Source of the DNA: an uncultured Gemmataceae bacterium
GTDB lineage: Bacteria; Planctomycetota; Planctomycetia; Gemmatales; Gemmataceae
DNA: 64,000 bases
Direction of reading: 5' to 3'
Assembly (NCBI GenBank): GCA_937923405.1
Contig: CALDUY010000007.1
Location: 62,001 to 126,000 of the forward strand
Shown here: in pieces, positions 40,926-50,292 of the stretch
Position numbering within the stretch: the first letter of the stretch is position 1
Layout: every line of letters begins with the position of its first letter
The notes under the pieces: model-generated
What the model saw: only the letters and a program-made list of their open reading frames with translations
Told to the model about the DNA's origin: nothing
Database searches by the model: none
Made by a program: the position numbers and the translations under genes

Positions 40926-42353
40926 TTGACGCTGCCACTCAGACTCGTTGCCCTAACACTTGTCGTACTGACTACGGCAGCCTTCACTGCTGCCCCGCCG
41001 CCCCGCCCTCTGGGATCGGCGGAACTGCAACAACTGATCGAGCAACTCGGGGATCGGGACTATCGAACCCGAGAAAGGGCGGAACGGAAACTGCTTCAGG
41101 AAGGGACCATGGCGCTTCCCTTACTCCGAAAAGCGCTGGGCCACAAAGATCCCGAAGTCCGACGTCGAGCGCTTCGCTTGGTTCCAGGGCTGGAACACGC
41201 CGCTTTGGTTGCTCCCAAACGCATCACACTGATCGTCGAGAATCAACCCCTAGATCACATCCTCGGCGAGGTCGCCAAGCAGACCGGCTATCAGATCCAA
41301 TATCAATCGTCGAATGGCGCAATGATCGGAGCAGGAGCAGCGCCAGGAGTCGCTGTTGCTCGCGCGGTCGCCGGTGGCTTGGCTAAGGGCAAAGCGGTAG
41401 CCAAGCCTGCTGGTCCTAAAGAAGCAACCTTCAGTTACACCTTTATCAACGAACCCTTCTGGGAAGTGATTAATCGAATCTGCAACGACGCTAACCTTTA
41501 CCTGCAACAAGGCTACGGCGACGAGATCGTTCGCCTGTATCGCGGCTTGAATCCACAATCCTATAGCGGACGCGATGGCGCGTTTCGTTATGCCGCAACG
41601 AACATGCAACTTTATCGCAACATCAATCTGAACACGACGAATGTCGCTGCCTCACGAAGCGAGACACTGACGTTGAACCTCAATTTCTTCGCTGAGCCGC
41701 GGTTACCTTTTCTGAATATGGCTGGTGAAATTCGTATTGAGGCGGCTTATGACAGCGAAAAGAATTCCATGATCCCGCAGAACAACTTGAATCCGGATCA
41801 AGAGGGATTTCCTGGAGGCCGCTTTGGCCGCGTCTATTATGGGGGCGGCTACAAGCAGATGAGCATCCAGGCAGGACTGCAACTCGTTCGCGTTAGTGAG
41901 AAAGCCTCAACCATCAAATATCTGCGCGGTGTCGCTCCGGTGACGATTCTGGTAGAACAGAGGCCAGTGAACATCTCCGACGACATCCTGAAAGCCAAAG
42001 GCAAAAAGGCGTTGATTGGCGACCTGGATTTTCACATTGAAGACGTCCAGAAACAGGCAAACAACCAGTATTCGATCAAATTCAACGTCACAAATAAGGG
42101 AAACCCCAACGATTACACTTGGCAGAATACTTTGTATCAGCGCCTTGAGTTGCTCGACGAAAAAGGGCAAAAGTTCCAAAATTGGGGATCGAACTGGCAC
42201 GGTGGAGGCAACAACAGTGTCGGCATGACCTTGACGTACAATGGGAACACAGGCGGCAACAAACCCGCAGAGCCAAAAGTCTTTCGCTATCAACACTGGG
42301 TCACTCGCCAGCACGACATTCAGTTTGAACTTCGTGATGTGCCGTTGCCGTGA
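40926..42353 (+). CDS. Exported HEAT-like repeat protein, planctomycete type
   Basis: A 475-residue protein with a signal peptide (LTLVVLTTAAFTAA). A HEAT-like unit follows (DYRTRERAERKLLQEGTMALPLLRKALGHKDPEVRRRALRLVPGL), then beta-rich domains of unknown kind. The opening (LIEQLGDRDYRTRERAERKL) is common in planctomycete proteins and probably mediates binding. The start is uncertain: TTG 40926 has GGAGGGG 5 bases upstream and begins the signal peptide, while TTG 40905 would add seven residues. It overlaps the aldehyde dehydrogenase gene by four bases (GTGA). Confidence 0.72.
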   Translation: MTLPLRLVALTLVVLTTAAFTAAPPPRPLGSAELQQLIEQLGDRDYRTRERAERKLLQEGTMALPLLRKALGHKDPEVRRRALRLVPGLEHAALVAPKRITLIVENQPLDHILGEVAKQTGYQIQYQSSNGAMIGAGAAPGVAVARAVAGGLAKGKAVAKPAGPKEATFSYTFINEPFWEVINRICNDANLYLQQGYGDEIVRLYRGLNPQSYSGRDGAFRYAATNMQLYRNINLNTTNVAASRSETLTLNLNFFAEPRLPFLNMAGEIRIEAAYDSEKNSMIPQNNLNPDQEGFPGGRFGRVYYGGGYKQMSIQAGLQLVRVSEKASTIKYLRGVAPVTILVEQRPVNISDDILKAKGKKALIGDLDFHIEDVQKQANNQYSIKFNVTNKGNPNDYTWQNTLYQRLELLDEKGQKFQNWGSNWHGGGNNSVGMTLTYNGNTGGNKPAEPKVFRYQHWVTRQHDIQFELRDVPLP

Positions 42354-43816
42354 GGACGCTGCCTAACTTCATTGGCGGAGAGTTCGTGGAGTCGAATTCC
42401 GGCAATCGGCTGGAAAAGTTCGACCCCGCGACAGCAGAGGTAATCGCTAGCGTTACCGCCTCGGACCACCAAGACGTAGAACAAGCCGTCGCGGCCGCCC
42501 GGCTTGCTTTTCCCTCTTGGTCGCGAACACCGACAGCTGAACGTGCTCGTCTGCTACTGGCCTTGGCCAGCAAAATCGAGCAGCATCAAGAAAGCCTGGC
42601 CGTGGCGGAGACGCGGGATACGGGGAAGCCGATTCGACTGTCTAGAAGCGTCGACATTCCCCGTGCAGCGGCTAACTTTCGCTTCTTTGCAACGGCCATT
42701 CTACACGCCCACAGCGAAGCATACCGAACCGACAACCAAGCCTTGAATTACACCCTGCGACAACCTCGGGGAGTTGCCGGCCTCATCTCGCCGTGGAACT
42801 TACCGCTCTATCTGCTCAGCTGGAAAATCGCTCCCGCACTGGCCACTGGGAACACTGTGGTCGCCAAACCATCCGAGTTGACCCCGACGACGGCAACTCT
42901 GCTGGCGGAGTTGGCTCACGAAGTCGGTATCCCTGCAGGTGTGCTAAACGTGGTGCATGGACAAGGAGCGGCTGCCGGGGCCGCTCTGGTGGCTCATCCT
43001 CAAGTGCCGACCATCTCCTTCACTGGGGGAACTGTAACCGGGGCAGCGATCGCACAGGCGGCGGCACCGTTGTTCAAAAAGCTCACGCTAGAACTGGGTG
43101 GAAAGAATCCCACGATTCTCTTTGCCGATGCCAACCTGGAAGAGGCCGTGGCTGGTAGTTTGCGAGCGGCCTTCGAGAATCAGGGCGAAATCTGCCTTTG
43201 CGGATCGCGAATTTTCGTAGAACGAGCAATCTATCAGCGATTCCTCGATCGCTTCGTGGCGGCAACGCTGCGGTTGAAGCTCGGGGATCCGCTCGACGAG
43301 AACACGCAACAAGGCGCGTTAATCTCCGCACAACACCGCGAGCGAGTCGAGCAGTACATCGAGCTGGCAAAATCGGAAGGCGGAGCCCTTCTCTGCGGGG
43401 GGCAGCGACCGACTCTTGAGGGACGATGTCGAAATGGCTACTTCCTGCAGCCAACGATCGTGACAGCATTGCCGATTCGTTGCCGGGTCAACCTGGAAGA
43501 AATCTTTGGCCCAGTGGTAACGATCAGTCCGTTCGACACCGAACAGGAGGTGATCGAAGCCGCCAATGCTACGCCGTTTGGCTTGTCCGCCTCAATCTGG
43601 ACCAACCATCTGGGACGGGCGCATCGAGTGGCGGAACAACTAGAATGCGGTACAGTCTGGGTAAACTGTTGGCTACTACGCGATCTGCGCGTCCCCTTCG
43701 GTGGAATCAAATCATCTGGAGTGGGCAAGGAAGGTGGCGACGAAGCTTTACGGTTTTTCACAGAAGCAAAGACCGTTTGCGTGAGCTATCCCTCGGTGGA
43801 TGAAAAACCAACGTGA
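42350..43816 (+). CDS. Aldehyde dehydrogenase (hydroxymuconic-semialdehyde type)
   Basis: A 488-residue NAD(P)-dependent aldehyde dehydrogenase. The Rossmann region includes SPWNLPLYLLSWKIAPALATG, the catalytic glutamate is in LELGGKNP, the nucleophile cysteine is in NQGEICLCGSR, and EEIFGPVVTI occurs late. Motifs fit the 2-hydroxymuconic or aminomuconic semialdehyde group, which cannot be verified without a pathway. It is distinct from the BMC aldehyde dehydrogenase at 59989, having no encapsulation peptide. The start is GTG 42350. Confidence 0.9.
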   Translation: MRTLPNFIGGEFVESNSGNRLEKFDPATAEVIASVTASDHQDVEQAVAAARLAFPSWSRTPTAERARLLLALASKIEQHQESLAVAETRDTGKPIRLSRSVDIPRAAANFRFFATAILHAHSEAYRTDNQALNYTLRQPRGVAGLISPWNLPLYLLSWKIAPALATGNTVVAKPSELTPTTATLLAELAHEVGIPAGVLNVVHGQGAAAGAALVAHPQVPTISFTGGTVTGAAIAQAAAPLFKKLTLELGGKNPTILFADANLEEAVAGSLRAAFENQGEICLCGSRIFVERAIYQRFLDRFVAATLRLKLGDPLDENTQQGALISAQHRERVEQYIELAKSEGGALLCGGQRPTLEGRCRNGYFLQPTIVTALPIRCRVNLEEIFGPVVTISPFDTEQEVIEAANATPFGLSASIWTNHLGRAHRVAEQLECGTVWVNCWLLRDLRVPFGGIKSSGVGKEGGDEALRFFTEAKTVCVSYPSVDEKPT

Positions 43817-44106
43817 TGACTAAACCTTTCTACCTCGCCTCTTCTCTGAAAAACCGTCCGGTTCTCTCGCTTGGCTCACCATGTATCCTTTTGCTAGAGG
43901 GGGCAAATTTTCTGTGTTCGCGTCGATCCCTTTCAGATGCCAGCAATTCTTGGATCGATCCAGGCCAACGTACAACCCTCCAAGCACAACCCAGCAAACC
44001 GGTACAATTTGGACAACTTTTCCTAAAGTCACGTGCCGAACCTCCACTTGTAGTTTCCGTGTCGATGGATTAATTGCGTTTCCTGGTCCGCTCTCAGGTG
44101 CAGGCA

Positions 44107-45063
44107 ATGAGTGAAAAAACCATAACTCTCGACAGTCGTGACGAAGCCGTCCTGCTCCTGGGAAGTCGGGACGTCTTCTTGCGTGAGATTCGCACGGCTC
44201 TGGGCATGCAACAGCTCCTCAGTCGTGGCGATCAGATTCTGATTCGCGGCAGTGACGAACAAATCGCACAAGCAGAACGTGTCTTTGCCCAACTCCGACA
44301 GTTACTCCGCGCGCAGGGAGCGATCTCGGCAGAAGATGTCAAAACGGTCCTCGAAGTCGTGACTCAAGGCGGCGAGCGAATTCCAGGCACGGGGAGCATG
44401 CCGACAGGAGGCAGTCGCTTCGTGCGACCGCGCACCGATGGACAAGCGCGGTATGTCCGGGCCATGCAGGAGTACGATCTAACCATCTGCATCGGACCAG
44501 CGGGTTCGGGCAAAAGTTGGCTGGCAGTGGCGATGGCTGTCAGCTGGCTGCGTCAGGGAGCCGTTAAGAAGATTGTTCTCGTACGCCCCGCCGTCGAGGC
44601 TGGCGAGCGACTCGGCTACTTGCCCGGCGACATGGTCGCCAAGATCAACCCCTATCTGCGCCCCCTGTTCGATGCCCTCAACGAGATGATGGAGCCTGAG
44701 CAAGTCAAGCGCTACATGGAAAATGAGATTATTGAGATCTGTCCACTAGCTTACATGCGGGGCAGAACTCTTAACTATGCGGCGATCATTCTCGACGAGG
44801 GACAAAATACCACGACCTCGCAAATGAAAATGTTCCTGACTCGAATGGGAACCGGTTCGAAAATCATTGTCACCGGCGATGTGACGCAAATCGATCTGCC
44901 GCCTCACACGCGAAGCGGGTTGGTCGATGCCGTGCATCGTCTCCGTCATGTCGAACGGATCGCCATTATTCATCTCGACGAGTCCGACATTGTCCGCAAT
45001 CCGCTGGTGCAGCAGATCTTGCGGGCTTATGAGGACGACAGACCTAAAAAGAGGAAGGAGTAA
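44107..45063 (+). CDS. phoH: PhoH family ATPase
   Basis: A 318-residue PhoH-type P-loop protein. The N-terminal KH-like segment precedes Walker A GPAGSGKSWLAVAMA, then KIVLVRPAVEAGERLGYLPG, and Walker B AAIILDEGQNTTTSQMKM. IIVTGDVTQIDLP is a family hallmark. PhoH proteins are RNA-associated ATPases/helicases, often in operons with a 7TM-HD protein and ybeY; the 7TM-HD gene follows here. The start ATG 44107 has CAGG upstream; the frame is open to 44074. The roughly 290-base gap before it shows nothing I can assign. Confidence 0.93.
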   Translation: MSEKTITLDSRDEAVLLLGSRDVFLREIRTALGMQQLLSRGDQILIRGSDEQIAQAERVFAQLRQLLRAQGAISAEDVKTVLEVVTQGGERIPGTGSMPTGGSRFVRPRTDGQARYVRAMQEYDLTICIGPAGSGKSWLAVAMAVSWLRQGAVKKIVLVRPAVEAGERLGYLPGDMVAKINPYLRPLFDALNEMMEPEQVKRYMENEIIEICPLAYMRGRTLNYAAIILDEGQNTTTSQMKMFLTRMGTGSKIIVTGDVTQIDLPPHTRSGLVDAVHRLRHVERIAIIHLDESDIVRNPLVQQILRAYEDDRPKKRKE

Positions 45064-45155
45064 GTTCGAGGTCCACACGCGCCAGTTGCTTCCCCTAGCT
45101 CGACAGCTTCTCGGTATTCGCCTAGACCCGTTGGTGTTTGCGGAACTCGACCGAT

Positions 45156-46946
45156 ATGTTCTCTTTAGCTCCCAAAAAGCTGTCACGACTGCTCTCCTGG
45201 AATGGCCGTCGTCGCTCCTCGCGGCTAGAGGATCCGATGTTGTTGCACCTCTGGCAACGACCAGTATTGTTGCGTCTCGGAGCGGTTCTGCTGGTGGCAA
45301 TTTCGATGAGCTTCTTTGCCTATCGCTGGGGGCCGACTCTGTCCCATCGCATCGGCCAGTCACCTGCACACGATCTACGTGCCCGCATCGATTTTGAGGT
45401 GATCGACCACATTCAAACCGAACGGCGTCGCGAAGAGGCCATCGAAGCACTGCCTGAAGAACAACGATCCGATCCGCTCATCTGTCAGGCAACCCGTAAA
45501 AAAGTCCCCCTTGTCGTGGATCGTTATCCAGCCGGCTGTTTGCTCGTGGGTCGCGGCCAACCAATCAGCGAGGCTCACTATCAACTTCTGCAAAAAGAAG
45601 CCCAGGCCTTCCGTGCTAATCGCTCAACCGGCGATCATGTTCGACAAGCTCTGTCCTTGTTTTTGGTCTTCAGTCTCCTCACCTGCGTGGTGGTACTGTA
45701 TGTCATCCGCTTCCAGCGTGCCCTGGCCGAGAGTTTGCACAAACTGGTCGGTGTCTGTGCTTTAGTCCTAGGCACGCTGATACTGGGGTTGATGCTAAGC
45801 TGGATTAGCTGGCACGCGGTACTTATCCCTCTGACCATGACAGCGCTGATTCTGACCATTGCCTACAACCCTCAGTTTGCGTTGTTAATGTCGATCAGCT
45901 TATCTCTGGCAATGATTATCACGCTGGGGGGACAGCTAGGTGACTTGCTGGTGGCGATGGGCGGCCAGGCGACGGCAATACTCTCACTGAAACATGTCCG
46001 AACTCGAACCCGGCTAGTCGAGGTAGGCACCCTCTCCGGTCTCTCGTACTTGGCCATGACCATTGCCACGAACCTCTACGCCGAACAGCCTTTACGAGTT
46101 CTCGCCTTTGAAGGGGGAGAATCTCTCATTTGTGGCGCTTTGGCGGGTTTCCTGGTTAGCGGTTTGTTACCTTTAGTGGAACGAGCCTTCTCAGTTGTGA
46201 CCGATGTAAGTTTACTGGAACTAGGAGATGGTTCGCATCCGTTGATGCAGGAACTAGTTCGTCGCTGTCCTGGTACCTATACGCACAGCATGACTGTAGC
46301 CACGCTGGCGGAACCCGCCGCCGAGGCAATCGGTGCTAATGCTTTGCTCGCCCGAACAGCAAGCTACTTCCATGACATCGGCAAGATGCTCAAACCAAAT
46401 TACTTCATTGAGAATCAAACTGGGGAGAATCGCCACGACACCCTGGAACCCGCGCTCAGCACGCTGATCATCATTGGCCACGTCAAAGATGGCGTCGCCC
46501 TGGCCGAACAGTATCGCTTGCCCCGACCGATCATCGATTTCATTCAACAACATCACGGCACCACTTTAGTCGAGTATTTCTATCGTGAAGCTCTCAAACA
46601 GCAGGAGAGTACCGGCAACGCTCCTCCCCGAGTCGATGGAGTCCCTCATCCTCTAGAACCGACGTTCCGTTATCCCGGTCCCAAGCCGCAAACTCGTGAA
46701 AGCGGGATCGTGATGCTAGCCGATTCTGTCGAAAGCGCCAGCCGCGCCCTTCCCTCTCCAACGCCGAGCAGTCTTCGCAAACTAGTACACGACATCGTCA
46801 TGAAGCGTTTGCTCGATGGGCAGTTCGAGGAATCCGGCCTGACCTTGACGGAATTGCACCTGATCGAGGAATCTCTTTGCAAGAGCCTGATTGCCTTGTA
46901 TCACTCGCGGATAAAATACCCGGAACCGGAGCGTAAAGCGTCGTAG
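45156..46946 (+). CDS. 7TM-HD family protein (PgpH-like c-di-AMP phosphodiesterase)
   Basis: A 596-residue membrane protein. An N-terminal hydrophobic helix is followed by an extracellular 7TMR-HDED-like domain (RARIDFEV...), then about seven transmembrane helices (residues about 160-350). The C-terminal cytoplasmic HD domain has CPGTYTHSMTVATL, YFHDIGKM, ENQTGEN and HHGTTLVEYFY. These motifs match PgpH/YqfF, which hydrolyses c-di-AMP to pApA. It follows phoH with a 92-base gap, as in Bacillus, but ybeY, usually next, is absent here. I choose ATG 45156; TTG 45138 is an alternative. Confidence 0.9.
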   Translation: MFSLAPKKLSRLLSWNGRRRSSRLEDPMLLHLWQRPVLLRLGAVLLVAISMSFFAYRWGPTLSHRIGQSPAHDLRARIDFEVIDHIQTERRREEAIEALPEEQRSDPLICQATRKKVPLVVDRYPAGCLLVGRGQPISEAHYQLLQKEAQAFRANRSTGDHVRQALSLFLVFSLLTCVVVLYVIRFQRALAESLHKLVGVCALVLGTLILGLMLSWISWHAVLIPLTMTALILTIAYNPQFALLMSISLSLAMIITLGGQLGDLLVAMGGQATAILSLKHVRTRTRLVEVGTLSGLSYLAMTIATNLYAEQPLRVLAFEGGESLICGALAGFLVSGLLPLVERAFSVVTDVSLLELGDGSHPLMQELVRRCPGTYTHSMTVATLAEPAAEAIGANALLARTASYFHDIGKMLKPNYFIENQTGENRHDTLEPALSTLIIIGHVKDGVALAEQYRLPRPIIDFIQQHHGTTLVEYFYREALKQQESTGNAPPRVDGVPHPLEPTFRYPGPKPQTRESGIVMLADSVESASRALPSPTPSSLRKLVHDIVMKRLLDGQFEESGLTLTELHLIEESLCKSLIALYHSRIKYPEPERKAS

Positions 46947-46986
46947 CCGGTTTGGTATCTCGAGTCCCACACTACAGAAACCGACC

Positions 46987-48531
46987 ATTCTCAGTTCTGA
47001 CATATTTCGACTAGCTTGTGTCGCCTTATGGCAAAGGCGATTACGAACGCTGCTGACTATCGTCGGTATCGCCCTGGGCAGTTTCGTTTTGATTGCCAGT
47101 TTGGCCGTCAGTGAAGGCGTTCAGGAAATTCTGCTGGGCCAACTACGCAAACAGGATCAACTTCGACGTATCCTGGTCTATCCAGGAAGTCGAACTCGAA
47201 CTCCTCGTTCCCGGGACAAAATCGAGGTGCCTGGCCAAATGTCGGCAGCACGTCGGCAGCGACTACGCGAGGCAATTCAAGAGCGTGCTTCGGAATCGGT
47301 GAGTCAGCACCCTCCCTTGGGGATTACCGAGCAAAAAGCCGAGCAGATCAAATCCTTGCCCCATGTCGAAAATGTCACTCCATCGTTCACCTGGAATGGT
47401 CAAATCGATCGCAACGACAACAACTTGAACTGGATCCTCGTCCGCGTGATTAGCGAAGACGATCCCAGCCTGCTTCGTCGGTTGGTGGCAGGTCGTCCGG
47501 CCAAAGTAGACGAAGAAGCGATCTACGTCAGCGAGTATCTCGTTTATCAACTCTGGAATATCCGAGATGAGGAACAAGTGGTCACTGTTCTCGATCGACC
47601 GGCACGCCTGAATTTGTCAGTCAACCGAATTGGTGAGGCCAACTTGCTTGCCTTACTGAACGTATCCCGCCCGAATTTAAGCAACGAAGAACAGCGTGTC
47701 TTGAAAAAGCTCATCGCCGCCTTGCCAACCGCGTTGACTCAGGTGCAACTCGAAGAGGCAGAACGGCAAATTCTCACGACGCTGCTCCAGCAGGCGAAGC
47801 CAGGACAAACCCCTGCGGTGATCCGTTCTCTGCCAGTAGTCGGAGTGTTTCGCGACGTGGGTCGCCATGAACTGGGTCCGTGGGATAGCGGTCCGTTGGT
47901 GTGCGATGTGATGCTTTCGACCGCTGCTGCCAGATCGTTGTTTTACGCCGTACCTGGTCGAGCACAGACAGGATTTCCTAGCGTCTCGGTTCGAGTGGAT
48001 CGTGAAGAACATCTGCGACGGGTGGAAGAACAAATTCGCGAGCTAGGTTTCGCGACATTCTCTTTTGCGGATATTTTAGATCAAATTCGACTCAATTCTC
48101 TGGCCATTCAGATTGCCTGCTCCCTTATCGCCATCATTTCGCTGACGGTAGCTTCTCTGGGCATCACGAATACCATGCTCATGAGCGTTCTTGAACGTAC
48201 CTTCGAGATCGGTGTAATGAAGGCGACCGGTGCCCAGAACAAAGAAGTAATGCAATTGTTCCTTCTGGAAGGGTTGCTCCTCGGCAGCGTCGGAGCAGTT
48301 CTCGGATTGATCAGTGCCTGGTTATTTACGTTTCCAGGCGACCACCTAGCCCACTGGCTAATTGAGACTCGCTCACCGATGAAGCTCGATCAATCGGTAT
48401 TTCTGTTCCGCTGGTGGAGTATTACCCTCGTGCCTCTGTGTATCTGTGTACTGACTACCTTGGCAGCTCTTTACCCAGCTCGTCGAGCAGCGCGGATCGA
48501 TCCCATCGAAGCGTTGCGACAACGTGGTTAG
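46987..48531 (+). CDS. ABC transporter permease, MacB/FtsX type, with unusual start
   Basis: A MacB/FtsX-type permease. The periplasmic domain lies between an N-terminal membrane helix (LRTLLTIVGIALGSFVLIA) and three C-terminal ones, with the family motif ALYPARRAARIDPIEALR at the end. The first canonical in-frame start is TTG 47089, which would delete most of the N-terminal helix. The frame upstream is open to 46915 and clearly encodes the helix, so I suggest a non-canonical start, perhaps ATT 46987. A frameshift or sequencing error is the alternative. No ATPase gene is adjacent. Substrate is unknown. Confidence 0.75.
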   Translation: MLSSDIFRLACVALWQRRLRTLLTIVGIALGSFVLIASLAVSEGVQEILLGQLRKQDQLRRILVYPGSRTRTPRSRDKIEVPGQMSAARRQRLREAIQERASESVSQHPPLGITEQKAEQIKSLPHVENVTPSFTWNGQIDRNDNNLNWILVRVISEDDPSLLRRLVAGRPAKVDEEAIYVSEYLVYQLWNIRDEEQVVTVLDRPARLNLSVNRIGEANLLALLNVSRPNLSNEEQRVLKKLIAALPTALTQVQLEEAERQILTTLLQQAKPGQTPAVIRSLPVVGVFRDVGRHELGPWDSGPLVCDVMLSTAAARSLFYAVPGRAQTGFPSVSVRVDREEHLRRVEEQIRELGFATFSFADILDQIRLNSLAIQIACSLIAIISLTVASLGITNTMLMSVLERTFEIGVMKATGAQNKEVMQLFLLEGLLLGSVGAVLGLISAWLFTFPGDHLAHWLIETRSPMKLDQSVFLFRWWSITLVPLCICVLTTLAALYPARRAARIDPIEALRQRG

Positions 48532-48540
48532 TCCGCGCGT

Positions 48541-49038
48541 TCAGCGTTGATACAAGACAAAGTAGCCCTTCAACTTTTGACAGGGACATCGTTCATAAAA
48601 TCGACCGAGATACACACCGGGACCGATTTGACGGATTTCATCTCGCGAATTGGCGAAGATCATCGCCGAGGGCGGATACTCCAGAACGAGACACGGTTTT
48701 CCATCGAACCAACTGATCCCTAACTCGTAGTTCGAGCGGTCAGCACGAAAGCCACAAAATCGATTGATGAACTCACCATCGTCCAAAAACACCTTACCTT
48801 TCCAGAACAGGCTCTGCAAAGCCGATCTGGTACGAGAGTATTTGACATCAGCAAGATGCACAACGTAGCCGCGTGTCACGCCACAGGGCAGCGACTCGAT
48901 TGTTCCCTGCAGAAATAGTGCATCGAGTTGTGGCAAAGTCTTCTGTCGAAGCTTGCTCACAGAAAAAGATTCTTCCGCCAAAGCAGGGGTTGGCAGTGCC
49001 ATCATGCCGAGCAGTGTGCAGAAAATGCGAATTTTCAT
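48541..49038 (-). CDS. Exported protein of unknown function
   Basis: A 165-residue protein with a signal peptide (MKIRIFCTLLGMMALPTPALA) and a compact alpha/beta mature part containing four cysteines (SLPCGV, FCGF, KPCLVLEY, RCPCQK). ATG 49038 is preceded by AAGGAA 5 bases upstream. I do not recognise a domain family. It converges with the permease gene, only nine bases apart, and is transcribed away from rpsB. It is probably lineage-specific. Confidence 0.65.
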   Translation of the reverse strand: MKIRIFCTLLGMMALPTPALAEESFSVSKLRQKTLPQLDALFLQGTIESLPCGVTRGYVVHLADVKYSRTRSALQSLFWKGKVFLDDGEFINRFCGFRADRSNYELGISWFDGKPCLVLEYPPSAMIFANSRDEIRQIGPGVYLGRFYERCPCQKLKGYFVLYQR

Positions 49039-49130
49039 CGAAATTCCTTCAAAAGGCATAGAGTGAGAAATTCGTATCGCTTCTATCGACTAAGAACCTC
49101 GCCGAGGTTGCATTTTCTGTTCAAGATGGT

Positions 49131-49159
49131 TTGACCCCGATGGGGTTCCATGATAAGAT
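49131..49159 (+). promoter_or_regulatory. Promoter of rpsB-tsf
   Basis: TTGACC (49131-49136), 17-base spacer, TAAGAT (49154-49159): a strong sigma-70-type match 112 bases upstream of the rpsB start. Confidence 0.6.
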
Positions 49160-49171
49160 CAGTGTTTTGCT

Positions 49172-49195
49172 CCAACGCTTGGAACGAAGTGTTGG
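49172..49195 (+). promoter_or_regulatory. Leader hairpin upstream of rpsB
   Basis: CCAACGCTT (49172-49180) pairs with AAGTGTTGG (49187-49195) through one G-U wobble around a six-base loop, within the 112-base rpsB leader. Ribosomal-protein leaders often carry autoregulatory structures; S2 control here is speculation. Confidence 0.35.
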
Positions 49196-49270
49196 GCTGA
49201 AGATGCGATCACCCAAAACGGAAATGGTGTGCGAACCGAGTCAAGCTCGCCTGGGTCTGGGAGGTAATGC

Positions 49271-50176
49271 GTGGCAATCGTCCAAGTACAAGAACTCATT
49301 GAAGCCGGCGTTCACTTTGGCCATCGAGCAAGCCGGTGGAACCCGAAAATGCGGCCGTACATCTACGGCAAGCGTAATCTGATTCACATCATCGACCTAC
49401 GCGAAACGATGCGTGGGTTGTTGCGAGCTTATAAGTTTCTGGCTAAAGTCGCCTCTGAAGGTCGGCTCGTGGTCTTTGTTGGCACCAAACGACAAGCTGC
49501 CGAGGCCATCGAACGTGAAGCCACTCGCTGCGGAATGCCGTTCGTCAACGAACGCTGGCTCGGTGGGACGCTAACCAACTATCGAACGATTCGCGATCGG
49601 CTGAAACGGCTTGTTGAGCTTGAATCCCTTTGGCTCCCTGCCGGCGAGAATCCCAACAATCGTCATATGCCCACTTACATGAAGAGCATGCTCAGTCCCC
49701 AGGGAAAACTCGAAGTTCACTTAGCTCCGCCGACCGCACCGATCCACAGTTATAGCAAGAAGATGGTTGCGCAGCTCAACCGCGAATTAACAAAAATTCA
49801 GCGAAACCTCTCTGGGATTCGCGAGATGAATCGCTTGCCCGATGCGATGATCGTTGTCGATCCCAAGAAAGAGCACATCGCGGTCAAAGAAGCCCAGCGG
49901 ATGGGCGTGACCACAGTAGCTTTGATCGATACCGACAGCGATCCGGACACGGTCGATCTACCAATTCCGGCTAACGATGATAGTATTCGCTCAATCGAAT
50001 TGATGCTCAGCAAGCTGGCCGATGCTATTATTGAAGGTCGTGCCGCTTTGCCTGCGGAGAACCGAGACGGAGGACGTTCTCGTCCTGTGGCTGCTGCCGT
50101 CTCCACTGGATCAGCAACGCCAACACCTTCGACCGCAGCCCCTGCAGCCGCCCCGACTGGACCAGTGGACGCTTGA
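49271..50176 (+). CDS. rpsB: 30S ribosomal protein S2
   Basis: A 301-residue S2. It has the N-terminal [41 protein letters not shown] and [15 protein letters not shown] motifs, and ends in an Ala/Thr/Pro-rich tail. The usual S2 is about 230-250 residues. Most of the excess is an inserted stretch at about residues 118-145 ([20 protein letters not shown] and following) plus the C-terminal tail. The GTG start 49271 has GGGAGG upstream. It is followed by tsf, as in most bacteria. Confidence 0.96.
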   Translation: MAIVQVQELIEAGVHFGHRASRWNPKMRPYIYGKRNLIHIIDLRETMRGLLRAYKFLAKVASEGRLVVFVGTKRQAAEAIEREATRCGMPFVNERWLGGTLTNYRTIRDRLKRLVELESLWLPAGENPNNRHMPTYMKSMLSPQGKLEVHLAPPTAPIHSYSKKMVAQLNRELTKIQRNLSGIREMNRLPDAMIVVDPKKEHIAVKEAQRMGVTTVALIDTDSDPDTVDLPIPANDDSIRSIELMLSKLADAIIEGRAALPAENRDGGRSRPVAAAVSTGSATPTPSTAAPAAAPTGPVDA

Positions 50177-50197
50177 GCTAAATTTGATGTCATAGAG

Positions 50198-50261
50198 ACA
50201 AGGAGAGCCAGAGACTCAGCAGCGACTAGCGTCTGCCTTGCTGATCTCTTCTTCTCCTTGT
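50198..50261 (+). promoter_or_regulatory. Long hairpin between rpsB and tsf
   Basis: ACAAGGAGA (50198-50206) pairs with TCTCCTTGT (50253-50261). Inside it AGAGA-TCAGCA (50210-50221, one bulged C) pairs with TGCTGA-TCTCT (50239-50249). This gives roughly 20 bp of stem, followed by a T-rich stretch (TTGTATTTC). It is a candidate attenuator/terminator or processing site that could set the S2:EF-Ts ratio. Confidence 0.55.
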
Positions 50262-50292
50262 TTGTATTTCATCCCGAGAAGGAGTCCCCTTA

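Noticed and set aside
43813..44106. Short frames between the aldehyde dehydrogenase and phoH
   Set aside because: They have no ribosome-binding site or family features; the stretch looks like ordinary spacer.
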